Shown here: piece by piece, positions 25,450-35,531 of the stretch
How positions within the stretch are numbered: the stretch's first letter is position 1
Layout: every line of letters starts with the position of its first letter
Assembly (NCBI RefSeq): GCF_003148745.1
Contig: NZ_QGGU01000004.1
Span: forward strand, 121,523 to 185,522
From: Pleionea mediterranea
GTDB lineage: Bacteria; Pseudomonadota; Gammaproteobacteria; Enterobacterales; Kangiellaceae
DNA: 64,000 nt
Reading direction: 5' to 3'
Program-made: the position numbers and the translations under genes
Notes under the pieces: generated by a model
What the model was told of the DNA's origin: nothing
Databases searched by the model: none
What the model saw: only the letters and a program-made list of their open reading frames with translations

Positions 25450-27756
25450 CTACTTTCCTTTCTTAAGCGCATCCGCTAATGCCATGCCCAACGCACCGGC
25501 CGGAGCATTACTGCGTTGTTTGTTTGGTTTGTTTCTCGGTTTATGGGCTTTTTCTTTCGCCATCGATTGAGTGGCATTCTCCGGATTAGGTCCCACCATC
25601 GACAGACCAACGCGGCGACGTTTCAGATCCACATCGATAACGTGGACTCGAACAATATCGCCCGCTTTTACCACTTCACGTGGGTTCGAGATAAATTTGT
25701 CCGACATCATCGAAATATGCACCAGACCATCCTGATGCACACCCACATCGACAAAAGCACCAAAGTCGGTGACATTGGTGACGGTACCTTCCAGTTCCAT
25801 TCCAGATTTAAGATCTTTCAGTTGTTCAACGCCTTCTTTGTATTTGGCCATTTTGAAATCGCCCCGAGGATCGCGCCCCGGTTTTTCCAGCTCTTTCAAA
25901 ATATCGGTAATGGTGGGTACACCAAATTGCTCGGTTACAAACTTTTCGGGCATCAGCTTACGGATGACATCGGCTTTGCCCATAACCTGTTTAATGGGCT
26001 TTTCAAGGCTCTTGAGGATGTTTTCAACCAGCGTGTAAGCTTCAGGATGGACAGTTGAGGCGTCCAGAGGGTTGTCACCATCGGTAATGCGCAGAAATCC
26101 TGCGGCCTGTTCAAAGGCTTTAGGCCCCAGTCGCTCCACTTTTTTCAGCTCCTTCCGGTTACTGAAACGGCCATTGGATTCGCGGAATTGAACAATATTG
26201 CCCGCCAGAGTTTTATTTAACCCGGAGACTCTCGACAGTAACGGGGCAGAGGCAGTATTTAAATCAACGCCAACGGCGTTAACACAGTCTTCAACCACGG
26301 TTCCCAGAGTACGGGATAGCTGGCTTTGGCTGACATCGTGCTGGTATTGGCCGACGCCTATCGATTTGGGTTCAATCTTTACCAGCTCGGCAAGAGGATC
26401 CTGCAAACGTCTTGCGATGGATACTGCACCGCGAAACGACACATCCAGATCGGGGAATTCCAGCGCTGCCAGTTCCGATGCCGAATACACCGAGGCGCCG
26501 GCTTCGCTGACCATAATGCGATCAAAGGTTAGTTCACTGTGCTTTTTCTGCAGTTCGGTCACCAGTTTATCGGTTTCGCGAGAAGCGGTGCCATTACCAA
26601 TGCTGATCAAATTCACTTTATGCATCTCGCAAAGCGTGGCCAGTTTTCGAATCGATTGATCCCACTGATTTTGCGGCGCGTGGGGGAAAATGGTGGTGTG
26701 GGTCAGCAGTTTGCCCGTGTCATCCACCACAACCACTTTAACGCCGGTACGCAAGCCGGGATCAAGCCCCATGGTGACTTTGGAACCCGCGGGTGCTGCC
26801 ATCAGCAGATCCCGTAAATTATTTGCGAACACATTGATTGCGGCGGTTTCTGAGCTTTCACGTACCCGGCCTATTAGCTCAGTCTCAAAATGCATATGAA
26901 GTTTGATGCGCCAGGTCCACATAACGACAGTTTGTAACCAGGTATCGGCAGCGCGCTTTTGATTGTTGATGTTAAATTGATCGGCAATCATTTGCTGACA
27001 GGGGTTAGATGCCGACTCATCGTCCAGCAAATCTTTATTCGGCACCAGTTGTAAACTGAGAACCCCTTCGTTACGGCCCCGCAGAACCGCCAGTGCACGG
27101 TGTGACGGGATCTTATTGATGGCTTCCGAGTAATCGAAGTAATCCGAGAACTTACGACCTTCTTCAGCCTTACCCTCAACCAATGTTGATTTTAGATAAC
27201 CGTTATCCCAGAGGTAATCGCGCAGTTTGCCCAGCAAGCTGGCGTCTTCGGCAAACATTTCCATTAAAATTTGGCGTGCGCCATCTAATGCGGCTTTGCT
27301 GTCGCTAATCTTGTGTTCATCGTTGAAGTACTTTTCCGCTTCTGTTTCGGGCGTCAGATCCGGGTTTTCCAGTAAGCTTAACGCCAATGGCTCAAGACCT
27401 GCTTCGCGGGCGATCTGCGCCTTGGTGCGGCGTTTTGGTTTGTAGGGCAGATAAAGATCTTCCAGCTCGGTTTTGGTTTCTGCGCTGACAATGGATTGCT
27501 TTAATTCCGGTGTCAGTTTTTCTTGATCGTCGATGCTTTTTAAAATGACGGCGCGTCGATCTTCCAGTTCTCTCAGGTAGGTCAGGCGTTCTTCCAACGT
27601 CCGCAGTTGTGTATCATCCAATCCTCCAGTGACTTCTTTTCGATAACGGGCGATAAATGGAACCGTGGAGCCTTCGTCGAGCAACTGAATAGCGGCTTGC
27701 ACCTGTTTTTGATTGACGGCGAGTTGTTCGGCGATTTTTTGCGCAATGTTTAGCAT
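25450..27756 (-). CDS. tex: Tex: S1 RNA-binding transcription accessory protein
   Basis: The frame is open to 27918, but the family start is the ATG at 27756 ([14 protein letters not shown]), with AGGA nine bases upstream, giving 768 residues. Domains: Tex N-terminal helical region ([19 protein letters not shown]), a YqgF-like RNase H fold (about 325-450, [19 protein letters not shown]), helix-hairpin-helix motifs (about 480-560, [19 protein letters not shown]) and a C-terminal S1 domain (about 645-720, [21 protein letters not shown]). Tex binds nucleic acid and affects transcript turnover and toxin gene expression in several bacteria. It is divergent from ompR across a 316-bp region. Confidence 0.95.
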   Translation of the reverse strand: MLNIAQKIAEQLAVNQKQVQAAIQLLDEGSTVPFIARYRKEVTGGLDDTQLRTLEERLTYLRELEDRRAVILKSIDDQEKLTPELKQSIVSAETKTELEDLYLPYKPKRRTKAQIAREAGLEPLALSLLENPDLTPETEAEKYFNDEHKISDSKAALDGARQILMEMFAEDASLLGKLRDYLWDNGYLKSTLVEGKAEEGRKFSDYFDYSEAINKIPSHRALAVLRGRNEGVLSLQLVPNKDLLDDESASNPCQQMIADQFNINNQKRAADTWLQTVVMWTWRIKLHMHFETELIGRVRESSETAAINVFANNLRDLLMAAPAGSKVTMGLDPGLRTGVKVVVVDDTGKLLTHTTIFPHAPQNQWDQSIRKLATLCEMHKVNLISIGNGTASRETDKLVTELQKKHSELTFDRIMVSEAGASVYSASELAALEFPDLDVSFRGAVSIARRLQDPLAELVKIEPKSIGVGQYQHDVSQSQLSRTLGTVVEDCVNAVGVDLNTASAPLLSRVSGLNKTLAGNIVQFRESNGRFSNRKELKKVERLGPKAFEQAAGFLRITDGDNPLDASTVHPEAYTLVENILKSLEKPIKQVMGKADVIRKLMPEKFVTEQFGVPTITDILKELEKPGRDPRGDFKMAKYKEGVEQLKDLKSGMELEGTVTNVTDFGAFVDVGVHQDGLVHISMMSDKFISNPREVVKAGDIVRVHVIDVDLKRRRVGLSMVGPNPENATQSMAKEKAHKPRNKPNKQRSNAPAGALGMALADALKKGK

Positions 27757-28072
27757 AGAACGACATCCTGAGACATTAATTAGTGGGACCACAGACGGTG
27801 ATCCGGTCAGACGCGAATAACGATTCTGAACAATAAATTTTAATTTAAGGCGCGCGATTATAGCGAAAGCTGAACCTGAAAGGGAGTCGGAGCTATCAGG
27901 TATCGAAAAAATTGCCAATAAATGGTTACATTCCCGTGCTTGTGACTTATCCTAAAACATTGATAGCATGGAAAAAATAGCAAAAATGCTACACTAAAAT
28001 GAAGATTGTGGTTTAACCATAATTGTTGAGCTGTCGCGCAATGACAATAACAACCATACACAGGAAGTTGCC
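27757..28072. promoter_or_regulatory. Divergent tex/ompR promoter region
   Basis: No gene is seen in these 316 bp. On the + strand an extended -10 element, TGCTACACT (27987-27995), sits about 78 bp before the ompR ATG and may be its promoter. TAGCAT (27964-27969) and ATGCTA (27986-27991) form an inverted pair that overlaps it and could be a regulator site. No clear minus-strand promoter for tex was fixed. Confidence 0.35.
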
Positions 28073-28795
28073 ATGAACGAAGAAACGCCGAAAATACTGG
28101 TGGTTGATGATGACCTTCGCTTACGCAGTCTGCTGGAGCGATACCTAAAAGAACAAGGTTATATGGTACGCACCGTTGCCAATGCCGAACAGATGGATCG
28201 GTTTCTTGAGCGTGAGAATTACCATTTGATGGTGCTGGATTTAATGCTGCCGGGCGAAGATGGCTTGTCCATTTGCCGACGCCTGCGTTCCAACGAAAAT
28301 CAAATTCCTATTGTTATGCTGACAGCCAAAGGCGACGAGGTGGATCGTATCATCGGGCTGGAACTCGGTGCCGACGATTATCTGGCGAAACCCTTTAATC
28401 CGCGCGAATTATTGGCAAGGGTAAAAGCGGTGTTGCGGCGGCGTATGAAAGAAATACCCGGTGCACCCAGTTCGGAAGAGAAAGAAATTGGCTTTGGCGA
28501 ATTTACTCTTAACCTGGCAACTCGCGAAATGAGTCGTGGTGACGAGGTGATGAATTTAACCAGCGGTGAGTTTGCGGTTTTAAAAGCGCTGGTGTCTCAT
28601 GCACGTCAGCCTTTATCTCGGGATAAATTAATGAACCTGGCTCGCGGCCGTGATTACAGCGCACTGGAACGCAGCATTGACGTGCAGGTGTCGAGATTGC
28701 GCCGTATGATTGAAGAGGATCCGGCAAAGCCTCGTTATATTCAAACCGTATGGGGTGTGGGTTATGTGTTTGTGCCCGATGGCGGTGCCGCTTAA
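28073..28795 (+). CDS. ompR: Osmolarity response regulator OmpR
   Basis: 240 residues. Receiver domain with acidic pocket VVDDD (12-14), phosphoacceptor Asp56 in MVLDLMLPGEDG, the Thr in VMLTAKGDE, and Lys in YLAKPFNPREL. The C-terminal winged-helix DNA-binding domain follows (about 140-235, FTLNLATREMSRGDEVMNLT, ALERSIDVQVSRLRRMIEEDP, IQTVWGVGYVFVP). The overall match is to OmpR proper rather than other family members, supported by the adjacent envZ. It controls porin and envelope genes in response to osmolarity. Confidence 0.95.
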   Translation: MNEETPKILVVDDDLRLRSLLERYLKEQGYMVRTVANAEQMDRFLERENYHLMVLDLMLPGEDGLSICRRLRSNENQIPIVMLTAKGDEVDRIIGLELGADDYLAKPFNPRELLARVKAVLRRRMKEIPGAPSSEEKEIGFGEFTLNLATREMSRGDEVMNLTSGEFAVLKALVSHARQPLSRDKLMNLARGRDYSALERSIDVQVSRLRRMIEEDPAKPRYIQTVWGVGYVFVPDGGAA

Positions 28796-28895
28796 TCTTT
28801 TTTCGAAAAATTCCTTTCGATTGAATTGGGAGCGTTGAATGAATCGGCGCTCAATTCATCCGCAACATTAATTCCATATCCATGACTCTAATTAG

Positions 28896-30197
28896 ATGAC
28901 TCTCATTCCTCAAGGCGCATTTGGCCGCACTGCATTGTTAATCGCCGGGCTTCTGTTCGTAAATTTGCTGGTGTATTTATTTGTGACGGCGTTTATGGTG
29001 GTTAAACCTAACAGCGATATTTTAATGAAACAAATGGCGAATCAGATGAACGCGCTAGTGATCCATGAACAGAATAATGTTGCACCAGAAGTCATCGAAC
29101 AATTTGAACAAGCCACCGGGATCCAGTCATTTGCCTTTAAACAGGCGCTTGGTGAAGGTTTTGCCGATGCGGTTTACTACAAAAGTTTATCGGATCAGTT
29201 GTCGAGTTATTTAGGAGAAGGTTCCGAGATACGTATAGAAGAATCGGACAAAGCTTATTATTGGATACTGCACCCAAAACAGAAAGACATCTGGATCCGA
29301 ATTCCTTCGATTCGGATTGATTACTGGACTTATCTTGTGCCGGTATTTTACATCTCAATTATTTTTGTTTTGAGTATTTTAGGTGGCTGGATATTTGCGA
29401 AGCAGCTGCACCGTCCTTTGAAGCGACTGGAAGTTGCTGCTCGTGAAATAGGTCGGGGCGATTATCCCGGTAAACTAAAAGAAAGTGGCGCTCGGGAATT
29501 GGTTGCGGTAACCCAAGCGTTTAATCAAATGGCAAAAGATGTTCACCAGCTGGAAGAAGATCGAACACTGTTGCTGGCGGGTATTTCGCATGACTTAAGA
29601 ACACCCATTACCCGCATTCGCCTAGCATCAGAATTTTTAGGTGAACAGGACATAGAAACCAAAAATGGCATTATTGCCGACACGGAAGACATGGATGCCA
29701 TTATTGATCAATTTATTTCATTTGTTCGAGATGGTCGTGACGAGGCAGCGCAAGATGTCGACCTGAATCAGATTATTGAGCAAATTGCTGAAAATAATGT
29801 GTTGCACCATCGTGATATAACCACCGATTTAAATTCATTGCCAAAGTATCCGGTAAAAATATTGGCGATGAAACGTTTGATCGGAAATCTGGTCGAGAAT
29901 GGCTTTCGATACGGTAAACCTCCGGTAGAAATTGCTTCAAGATTTACCGCCGGAAAAATTATTATTACGGTGAGTGATCACGGTGAAGGCATTCCCGATA
30001 AAGATGTTGAACGTTTATTTCAACCGTTTTCTCGCGGAGAGCAGGCCAGAACCGGTCGTGGCTCGGGCCTGGGCTTGGCCATAGTGAAACGTATTGTCGA
30101 ACTGCATCACGGTGAAATCGAGCTGCACAATTTATCCCGCGGCGGCTTGCAGGTAACCCTTACCTTTATTCCAGATATTACTAGTAATAAACTTTGA
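28896..30197 (+). CDS. envZ: Osmosensor histidine kinase EnvZ
   Basis: 433 residues, about 100 bp downstream of ompR. Two TM helices (about 12-35 and 148-170) flank a periplasmic sensor region of about 115 residues. A HAMP linker (about 172-225) leads to the H box with His232 in LLAGISHDLRTPITRIRLA, the EnvZ-type sequence. The catalytic domain shows GNLVENGFRYG, DHGEGIPDKD, LFQPFSRGE and GRGSGLGLAIVKRI. It autophosphorylates and controls OmpR phosphorylation. Length and motifs are normal for the family. Confidence 0.95.
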   Translation: MTLIPQGAFGRTALLIAGLLFVNLLVYLFVTAFMVVKPNSDILMKQMANQMNALVIHEQNNVAPEVIEQFEQATGIQSFAFKQALGEGFADAVYYKSLSDQLSSYLGEGSEIRIEESDKAYYWILHPKQKDIWIRIPSIRIDYWTYLVPVFYISIIFVLSILGGWIFAKQLHRPLKRLEVAAREIGRGDYPGKLKESGARELVAVTQAFNQMAKDVHQLEEDRTLLLAGISHDLRTPITRIRLASEFLGEQDIETKNGIIADTEDMDAIIDQFISFVRDGRDEAAQDVDLNQIIEQIAENNVLHHRDITTDLNSLPKYPVKILAMKRLIGNLVENGFRYGKPPVEIASRFTAGKIIITVSDHGEGIPDKDVERLFQPFSRGEQARTGRGSGLGLAIVKRIVELHHGEIELHNLSRGGLQVTLTFIPDITSNKL

Positions 30198-30297
30198 TCC
30201 TGTTGGCAGTTTCCTAAATTAGCATATAAAAAATAGCCTTATTGGTCTAAGATGTATGCATCGTGTTTTTAACATGCCTTTAAAAAAGGAGTCTGTA

Positions 30298-30672
30298 ATG
30301 AAACAATTGATGGTGATAATTTTAACAATATTTCTGTCCTCCATGAGTGCAACAACTGCATTTGCTGATGTTATTCCTTCTGATAAAGTAATTGCGCAAC
30401 AAGAGTACGCTTATAATAAGCAACAAATCCTTGCGATGCTGGATACGGAAGCAGTCAGTAATAAACTCATTGCACTAGGTGTTGATAAAGCACACGCAAA
30501 AAGCAGAATTGAAAATATGACACAACAAGAGTTGTTGAGTTTTCAGCAACAATTAAATGATATGCCGGCGGGTCAGGGTATTGTCGGCACTATTGTGACA
30601 GTGTTAGTGGTTGTGGCAGTTCTTGATGTTATGGGCATTACCGATGTTTATCCGTTTATTCGTCCATTATAA
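30298..30672 (+). CDS. PA2779-family small exported protein
   Basis: The ATG at 30298 (MKQLMVIIL) has AAGGAG seven bases upstream; the upstream in-frame ATG at 30256 is rejected. The 124-residue product has a signal peptide (cleaved after TTAFA), a helical middle with IALGVDKAHAKSRIENMTQQEL, and a C-terminal hydrophobic segment (IVGTIVTVLVVVAVLDVMGI). This pattern, followed directly by a C39-like peptidase gene, matches the PA2779/PA2778 pair of Pseudomonas. Function is not established; the C-terminal helix suggests membrane association. Confidence 0.8.
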   Translation: MKQLMVIILTIFLSSMSATTAFADVIPSDKVIAQQEYAYNKQQILAMLDTEAVSNKLIALGVDKAHAKSRIENMTQQELLSFQQQLNDMPAGQGIVGTIVTVLVVVAVLDVMGITDVYPFIRPL

Positions 30673-30705
30673 AAACGAGCGTCAATAAAAAAGAGAAGTA
30701 TAAAA

Positions 30706-31689
30706 GTGTGCTCCTCCATACACATATGGGTTTTAAAAGCTGGCTTTATTGCCAGCTTTTTTATATTACTGTCAGCTTGTGGTACGGCACCACAAACATT
30801 GGCATTAACTGCAAGTCCTCCCGATTCACTTCCTCGTCAGTCAAGCATTAAATCCGTTCCCTTTTATGCGCAGAAAAAATATTTTTGTGGGCCAACCGCT
30901 TTGGCAGAAGTATTTAATTTTTATGGCGCAAAACAGACGCCAGAGAAACTCGCGCCCAGTATTTTTATTCCTGAGCTGGAAGGTTCGTTGCAAATTGAAA
31001 TGGCCGCAGCAACCCGTAAATATCATTTTTTGCCCTACGCTGATAATAGTAATTTAAAGCAGTTATTAGCACTGGTTAGTGATGGTATGCCAGTCATTGT
31101 TCTACAAAACTTATCCATACCATGGATACCTGCGTGGCATTATGCCGTGGTGACCGGGTACGATCTGCAACAACAAACCATCAGACTACACTCCGGTGAC
31201 ATTAAACATTATGAAATGGATCTATCGGTTTTTGAGCGCACCTGGCAACGTGCTAATTTTTGGCTGCTGGCAGTGGTACCGCCTGATAAATCGAGTCGTC
31301 ACTTCAACTCTTTTATCTATACCAAAGCGGCACAGGATCTTATCGACGTCGGGAAAATAGACTCTGGTGTAATGGCGCTTCAACAAGCCAGTAAACAGTG
31401 GCCTGATCAGTGGTTGGCTTACTTTTTATTGGGTAATTATTATTTAAACTTGGACCCCATGCGGGCCTATAACTGGTATCAAAAAGGATATCCTTATGGT
31501 CAGTACACGGCTGCATACCTAAATAATTTCGCTTATTTAATGGGTAAGCTTGGTTGTAATAATGAAGCGCGCCAATTAATCAATCAGGCATTGGCCATTA
31601 AGCCGGATGATCCCAATCTGCAAGATACCTATCAATCCATTGACAAAAAATTAAATCAATCCATGTGTCCGATAGTTTCTGGTCAATGA
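30706..31689 (+). CDS. PA2778-family cysteine peptidase lipoprotein with TPR region
   Basis: 327 residues from GTG 30706. A leader with lipobox ILLSAC is followed by a C39-like papain-fold domain: catalytic Cys in KYFCGPTALAEVFNFYG, His in IPAWHYAVVTGYD and the following Asp in LHSGDIKHYEM. A TPR-like helical C-terminal half follows (about 205-315, GKIDSGVMALQQASKQWPDQ, LNNFAYLMGKLGCNNEAR). C39 peptidases usually cleave after Gly-Gly leaders in ABC exporters; here the domain is stand-alone and lipid-anchored, so the substrate is unknown. The gene is 33 bp downstream of the PA2779-like gene, and the two probably act together. Confidence 0.82.
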   Translation: MCSSIHIWVLKAGFIASFFILLSACGTAPQTLALTASPPDSLPRQSSIKSVPFYAQKKYFCGPTALAEVFNFYGAKQTPEKLAPSIFIPELEGSLQIEMAAATRKYHFLPYADNSNLKQLLALVSDGMPVIVLQNLSIPWIPAWHYAVVTGYDLQQQTIRLHSGDIKHYEMDLSVFERTWQRANFWLLAVVPPDKSSRHFNSFIYTKAAQDLIDVGKIDSGVMALQQASKQWPDQWLAYFLLGNYYLNLDPMRAYNWYQKGYPYGQYTAAYLNNFAYLMGKLGCNNEARQLINQALAIKPDDPNLQDTYQSIDKKLNQSMCPIVSGQ

Positions 31690-31825
31690 TGTTTGTTTGT
31701 AAAAAATTTATATATTAGATAGCTTCTAGTGTAATTTCCTCAACGAAATAGGTGTATTCCCTTATAGGATTTTTTGGTTATTTTTGACAGGCTGAGTCTG
31801 ATGATAATAACAACGGGAGAGATCA

Positions 31826-33886
31826 ATGCGATCACCTATTACTTATACCGCTCTTGCTGCTGCTTTAACCTTATCCGGTTATGCCGCTGCAGACGCGCAC
31901 ATTGGACCAAAACTTCAGCAAAAACTACAACAGGAAAGTGGACCTTTCAATGTGGTGGTTTCTTTTAATGACAAGTCATCTGTTGACACAGTGATGCAGG
32001 GATTAAACGTTCCCTTTTTAAGTATGCAGGCACTGCCGATGGCTGGTGTTAATGTAACGAAACAGCAATTAGATATTTTGGCTGCCAATCCAGAAGTAAG
32101 CAGCATTTATTTTAATGCACCACTGGAGTATTCAAATTACACCTCCGGTGAAATTACTGGCGGCCATTTCGTGCATGATAATTATGGCGTTGATGGCACT
32201 GGTGTCACCATTGCTGTGCTTGATTCAGGTGTTGATGCGACACACCCTGATTTAGAGTTTGGATCGAAAACCATTGAGAATGTAAAAATTATCGGTGATT
32301 TAGATTTGGCCGGTGGCATTAATGTCTTTGCCGAAGGCACCCTTAACAGTGATACTTCTTCAGGCCATGGGACGCATGTGGCAGGAACCGTTGCTGGTAG
32401 TGGTGCTGCGTCTGCTAATGACGAGCGTCGTGAAAATTATAATGATGGTATTGCACCGGGTGCAACACTGGTAGGTTTAGGCGCTGGTGAAGGCTTAAAT
32501 ATTTTATACGGTTTATTAGGATTTGATTACGCCATTGCGAATCAAGATCGTTTAGGCATTGATATTATTACCAACAGTTGGGGTGGTGGCGACGGCGCCG
32601 AGTTTGATCCGAATAACCCGATTAATCAGGCGTCTTATCTGGCTTATCGAAACGGAATGGTGGTGTCTTTTGCAGCATCCAATTCGGGCCCAGATGAAGA
32701 TACTTTAAACCAATACGCCATTCCACCCTGGGTGATTAACGTTGCCGCTGGTGATCCAAACAAAGAGCTGGCGGATTTTTCAAGCCGTGGTTTAGAAGGG
32801 CATATTTGGAAAAAACCGGACATAACAGCACCTGGCGATGGCATTACCTCAACCCGGGCGCCGAACACAGCTATTGGAGCGTTAGGTCCAGTCGTTGATC
32901 CGAATCACCCAGAATACTATCTCTACTATCACACGATCTCGGGTACTTCCATGGCGACGCCTTTTATTGCTGGAACAGCGGCTTTGTTATTGAGTGTCAA
33001 TCCGGATCTGTCTCCGGATCAAATTGAAGAAATCCTTAAAGCCACCGCTGATCCTATGGCGGGTTACAAAGAGCATGAAGTGGGCAGTGGTTACGTTAAT
33101 GTGAAAGCCGCAATTGATATGGCTCGCAATGTAACTGGTGAGCGCCTGTCGTTTGAGCAAGGCAACACTGATTGGTCAAGTCAAGGATTCTGGTCTCAGG
33201 GTGATGACACTGATGTTTTGGTGGACTATATAGGTCGCTTTAAAGAGAAAAGTTTAATCACTGCGTTTGGCGGTGGCTATGTCGAGTCGAAAGGCAAGCA
33301 CTCCACTGTTAAGGCATCGTTCCGTGGTGACGCAATTAAAATTCATTTTCTTTCGGGACCAAAAGGTGGGTTAGTTGACGTAGTAGTTGATGGTAAAACA
33401 TTAAAAACCGTTAGCCTTTATCGTGAACAAGGTTTTGGTGGTTTAGTGGTAACGCCCATTAAAGGTTTAACCGACGATACTCATGAAATCGAGCTGCGCT
33501 CGGTTAAAGATAAAATGTATTTCGATCGTTTTGAGATAGACGGTGCATTGGTTGATAACGGTGTTACTTATGTTGAACAAACGGAAACCTACTCAGGTGT
33601 TATGGGTCCTTCTGCCGAAAATCTGGAAGTGGCTGAATTTCCATTTGACGTGGCCAGTAATGTGGTGCAAATACAGTCAAGCCTGAGTTGGGATGGTGTT
33701 GCCGATCTGGACTTTTACCTGGTTGATCCAGCGGGCAATGAAGTGGCTTCCAGTGCATCGCTCTCAAACCCTGAAGCGCTTAGTTTCGATGTAAAAGACT
33801 CGGGAACCTATACGTTACGAGTGACCGGTTACATCAGCGCACTGACCAACTATCAGGTAACTAACACCCTTACGTCAGCTCAATAG
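31826..33886 (+). CDS. Secreted subtilisin-like serine protease (S8) with PPC-like C-terminus
   Basis: 686 residues. Signal peptide (LAAALTLSGYAAA), an inhibitor-I9-like prodomain (about 23-100), and the S8 catalytic domain with Asp133 (AVLDSGVD), His181 (SGHGTHVAGT), the oxyanion Asn in AASNSGP, and Ser375 (ISGTSMATP). Residues 440-590 form a beta-rich region of unknown type. The last ~90 residues (GVMGPSAENLEVAEFPFDV ... SGTYTLRVTGY) resemble a bacterial pre-peptidase C-terminal beta-sandwich. The ATG follows GGGAGAG. An exported degradative enzyme is the likely role. A strong terminator follows. Confidence 0.92.
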   Translation: MRSPITYTALAAALTLSGYAAADAHIGPKLQQKLQQESGPFNVVVSFNDKSSVDTVMQGLNVPFLSMQALPMAGVNVTKQQLDILAANPEVSSIYFNAPLEYSNYTSGEITGGHFVHDNYGVDGTGVTIAVLDSGVDATHPDLEFGSKTIENVKIIGDLDLAGGINVFAEGTLNSDTSSGHGTHVAGTVAGSGAASANDERRENYNDGIAPGATLVGLGAGEGLNILYGLLGFDYAIANQDRLGIDIITNSWGGGDGAEFDPNNPINQASYLAYRNGMVVSFAASNSGPDEDTLNQYAIPPWVINVAAGDPNKELADFSSRGLEGHIWKKPDITAPGDGITSTRAPNTAIGALGPVVDPNHPEYYLYYHTISGTSMATPFIAGTAALLLSVNPDLSPDQIEEILKATADPMAGYKEHEVGSGYVNVKAAIDMARNVTGERLSFEQGNTDWSSQGFWSQGDDTDVLVDYIGRFKEKSLITAFGGGYVESKGKHSTVKASFRGDAIKIHFLSGPKGGLVDVVVDGKTLKTVSLYREQGFGGLVVTPIKGLTDDTHEIELRSVKDKMYFDRFEIDGALVDNGVTYVEQTETYSGVMGPSAENLEVAEFPFDVASNVVQIQSSLSWDGVADLDFYLVDPAGNEVASSASLSNPEALSFDVKDSGTYTLRVTGYISALTNYQVTNTLTSAQ

Positions 33887-33923
33887 AGTTGATGAATTAG
33901 AGTGTTCTCCAAAGTAGCATTTT

Positions 33924-33946
33924 GCCGGGCTTGTCCCGGCTTTTTT
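33924..33946 (+). terminator. Rho-independent terminator after the S8 protease gene
   Basis: GCCGGG-CTTGT-CCCGGC followed by six T residues, 38 bp after the stop codon. The mshP gene ends nearby from the other strand. Confidence 0.88.
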
Positions 33947-34112
33947 ATTGGGAGTTTTTAAATCTATTTTTGTTAGAAGGCGGTTAATAAAAATTATAAT
34001 TGGAATGATTATTAAGTCGTGTCGATTTTTAACGTTTGTCTCCTTAAAAAATATCTACGAATGAACTGAAATTACTTTCGGAACATTAATCGGAACATTA
34101 AAAGTAATTCTA

Positions 34113-34568
34113 TTAAATATCTTTCAGCATCACCTCTAATGTGCGACTGGTTTGTAAGTCACCAGAACTGCACTGCCCCTGACTGCTCACTTCGAAATAA
34201 GTATCGCCATCGGCCGTGTAACTGACACATTGTACGTTTGCGCTACAACCTATCAGGCCTGGATTAGTAAAGTTTATGGTTTGGTTATTACAACTGCCAG
34301 CTCCCGACAGCGGAAAAATTTGCATGGCAGCAGTTTGCGCACCTGTTTCGGCAGCAAAAAAGGCACGAATGGACAGAGTTTCCTGAGCCACTGCAATATT
34401 GGCAGTTTGAGTCATTCGAAACAGGGCTGCAGCCAAAAGACCCAAAACAATAATCACAAATAAAGCGGCCACCAGACTGAAACCATTATTTTTAATAGAA
34501 GGGTTAGCCGAATATTTAACAGACTTGATTATTGAATTGTGAAATAAACTGTTATCTGAGTGGTTCAT
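34113..34568 (-). CDS. mshP: MSHA pilus minor protein MshP
   Basis: The ATG at 34568 (MNHSDNSLF) gives 151 residues, usual for MshP; the frame is open to a GTG at 34628. A prepilin-like N-terminus lies at about residue 30 (NNGFSLVAALFVIIVLGLL), without the Glu5 of major pilins, as is usual for MshP. A secretory domain with four Cys follows. It is the last gene of the msh operon seen here; mshQ, normally next, is absent, and a convergent S8 protease gene lies downstream. Confidence 0.8.
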   Translation of the reverse strand: MNHSDNSLFHNSIIKSVKYSANPSIKNNGFSLVAALFVIIVLGLLAAALFRMTQTANIAVAQETLSIRAFFAAETGAQTAAMQIFPLSGAGSCNNQTINFTNPGLIGCSANVQCVSYTADGDTYFEVSSQGQCSSGDLQTSRTLEVMLKDI

Positions 34569-34709
34569 AGTGAATAACCTTTTTGTCAGGCTTTTTGATG
34601 GTGAGTCAGCTTCATTAAAAACATGCACCTGGTTGATCTAAGTCTGATTTCCAAAACAGTAAAAGTTTTATGACCGTTTGCCAAAACCAACATGGGTTTA
34701 AAAATTCCA

Positions 34710-35531
34710 TTATGGAAAATTTCTTACATGCACTTCGTGCTCAAGATTAATAAATTCTTTTCGACCGTCAAGGTAGAGTTCTATTACCAACAGTGCGCTG
34801 CGATTAAGAGAACCAGAGTCGTAGTTAAACACATCCACCGGATTGCCATTACTGCTGAGTAATACTCTGTCCAACACAAGTGTTGGTGTGCCCATACTGG
34901 CTGGCGCAGGCTGTGAGGTATTAAATCCGTAATTATCGTAACGATTTAAATTATTGCCGACCACACAAAAACTCACCGGTTGACGGACAAAGAAAATCCG
35001 ATCTTGCGGTGAATTACGACGAAAACGATTGGAGCTGATGGTCACCTGAGTTTCATTGTTTCCGAGTTTTGAAAAAGATGAAACTGAAGAATAATGACCG
35101 GCAGCGGCGTTATAGGCTTCATTGGTGTTCAACGGAATCACCATAACAAACAGGTTGCTGGTATTGAGGCCGCTTATTTTGGTGCTGGCATCTTGTTCCA
35201 CAACGTTAATGGTGGTTCCGGGAGATGTAGTGGGTAAATCGGTATAGCGGGTGGCGGCTTCAATGGGCACAAACTCAACGCAATTATTGCCACCATTAAC
35301 ACGAATGCTGTTTGGCATAGCTTCGCGAACTTCTCGACCAACACGTTCAAGCGCCAGCCTGGCACTTGAGGCCATGCCAATCCGTGACTCGGCCTGCATA
35401 TAGCCTTCTGTGGTATCGCGAAACAGTGTGGCAATGGAGACAGCCATAACCGACAACAGAACAATCACAATCACCAGCTCAATTAGCGTAAAGCCTTGTT
35501 GTCGTTTGATTGGTTTGGTTGAGTTTTGCAT
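34710..35531 (-). CDS. mshO: MSHA pilus minor pilin-like protein MshO
   Basis: 273 residues with a class III/IV prepilin leader KRQQG before FTLIELVIVIVLLSVMAVSI, Glu5 present, then ARLALERVGREVREAMPNSIRV, typical of PulJ/MshO-like minor pilins. The C-terminal domain is beta-rich. The start is ATG 35531, sharing a base with the stop of mshD. It should be cleaved by the prepilin peptidase (not in the window) and join the pilus tip or its priming complex. Confidence 0.88.
   Translation of the reverse strand: MQNSTKPIKRQQGFTLIELVIVIVLLSVMAVSIATLFRDTTEGYMQAESRIGMASSARLALERVGREVREAMPNSIRVNGGNNCVEFVPIEAATRYTDLPTTSPGTTINVVEQDASTKISGLNTSNLFVMVIPLNTNEAYNAAAGHYSSVSSFSKLGNNETQVTISSNRFRRNSPQDRIFFVRQPVSFCVVGNNLNRYDNYGFNTSQPAPASMGTPTLVLDRVLLSSNGNPVDVFNYDSGSLNRSALLVIELYLDGRKEFINLEHEVHVRNFP

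Noticed and set aside
25516..26058. 180-codon + strand ORF opposite tex
   Set aside because: It lies wholly within the antisense of the conserved Tex S1 and HhH region, has no ribosome-binding site and no family resemblance; a shadow frame.
27757..27918. N-terminal extension of Tex by 54 codons
   Set aside because: The extension has no family match; the ATG at 27756 has a suitable ribosome-binding site and gives the standard Tex length and N-terminus.
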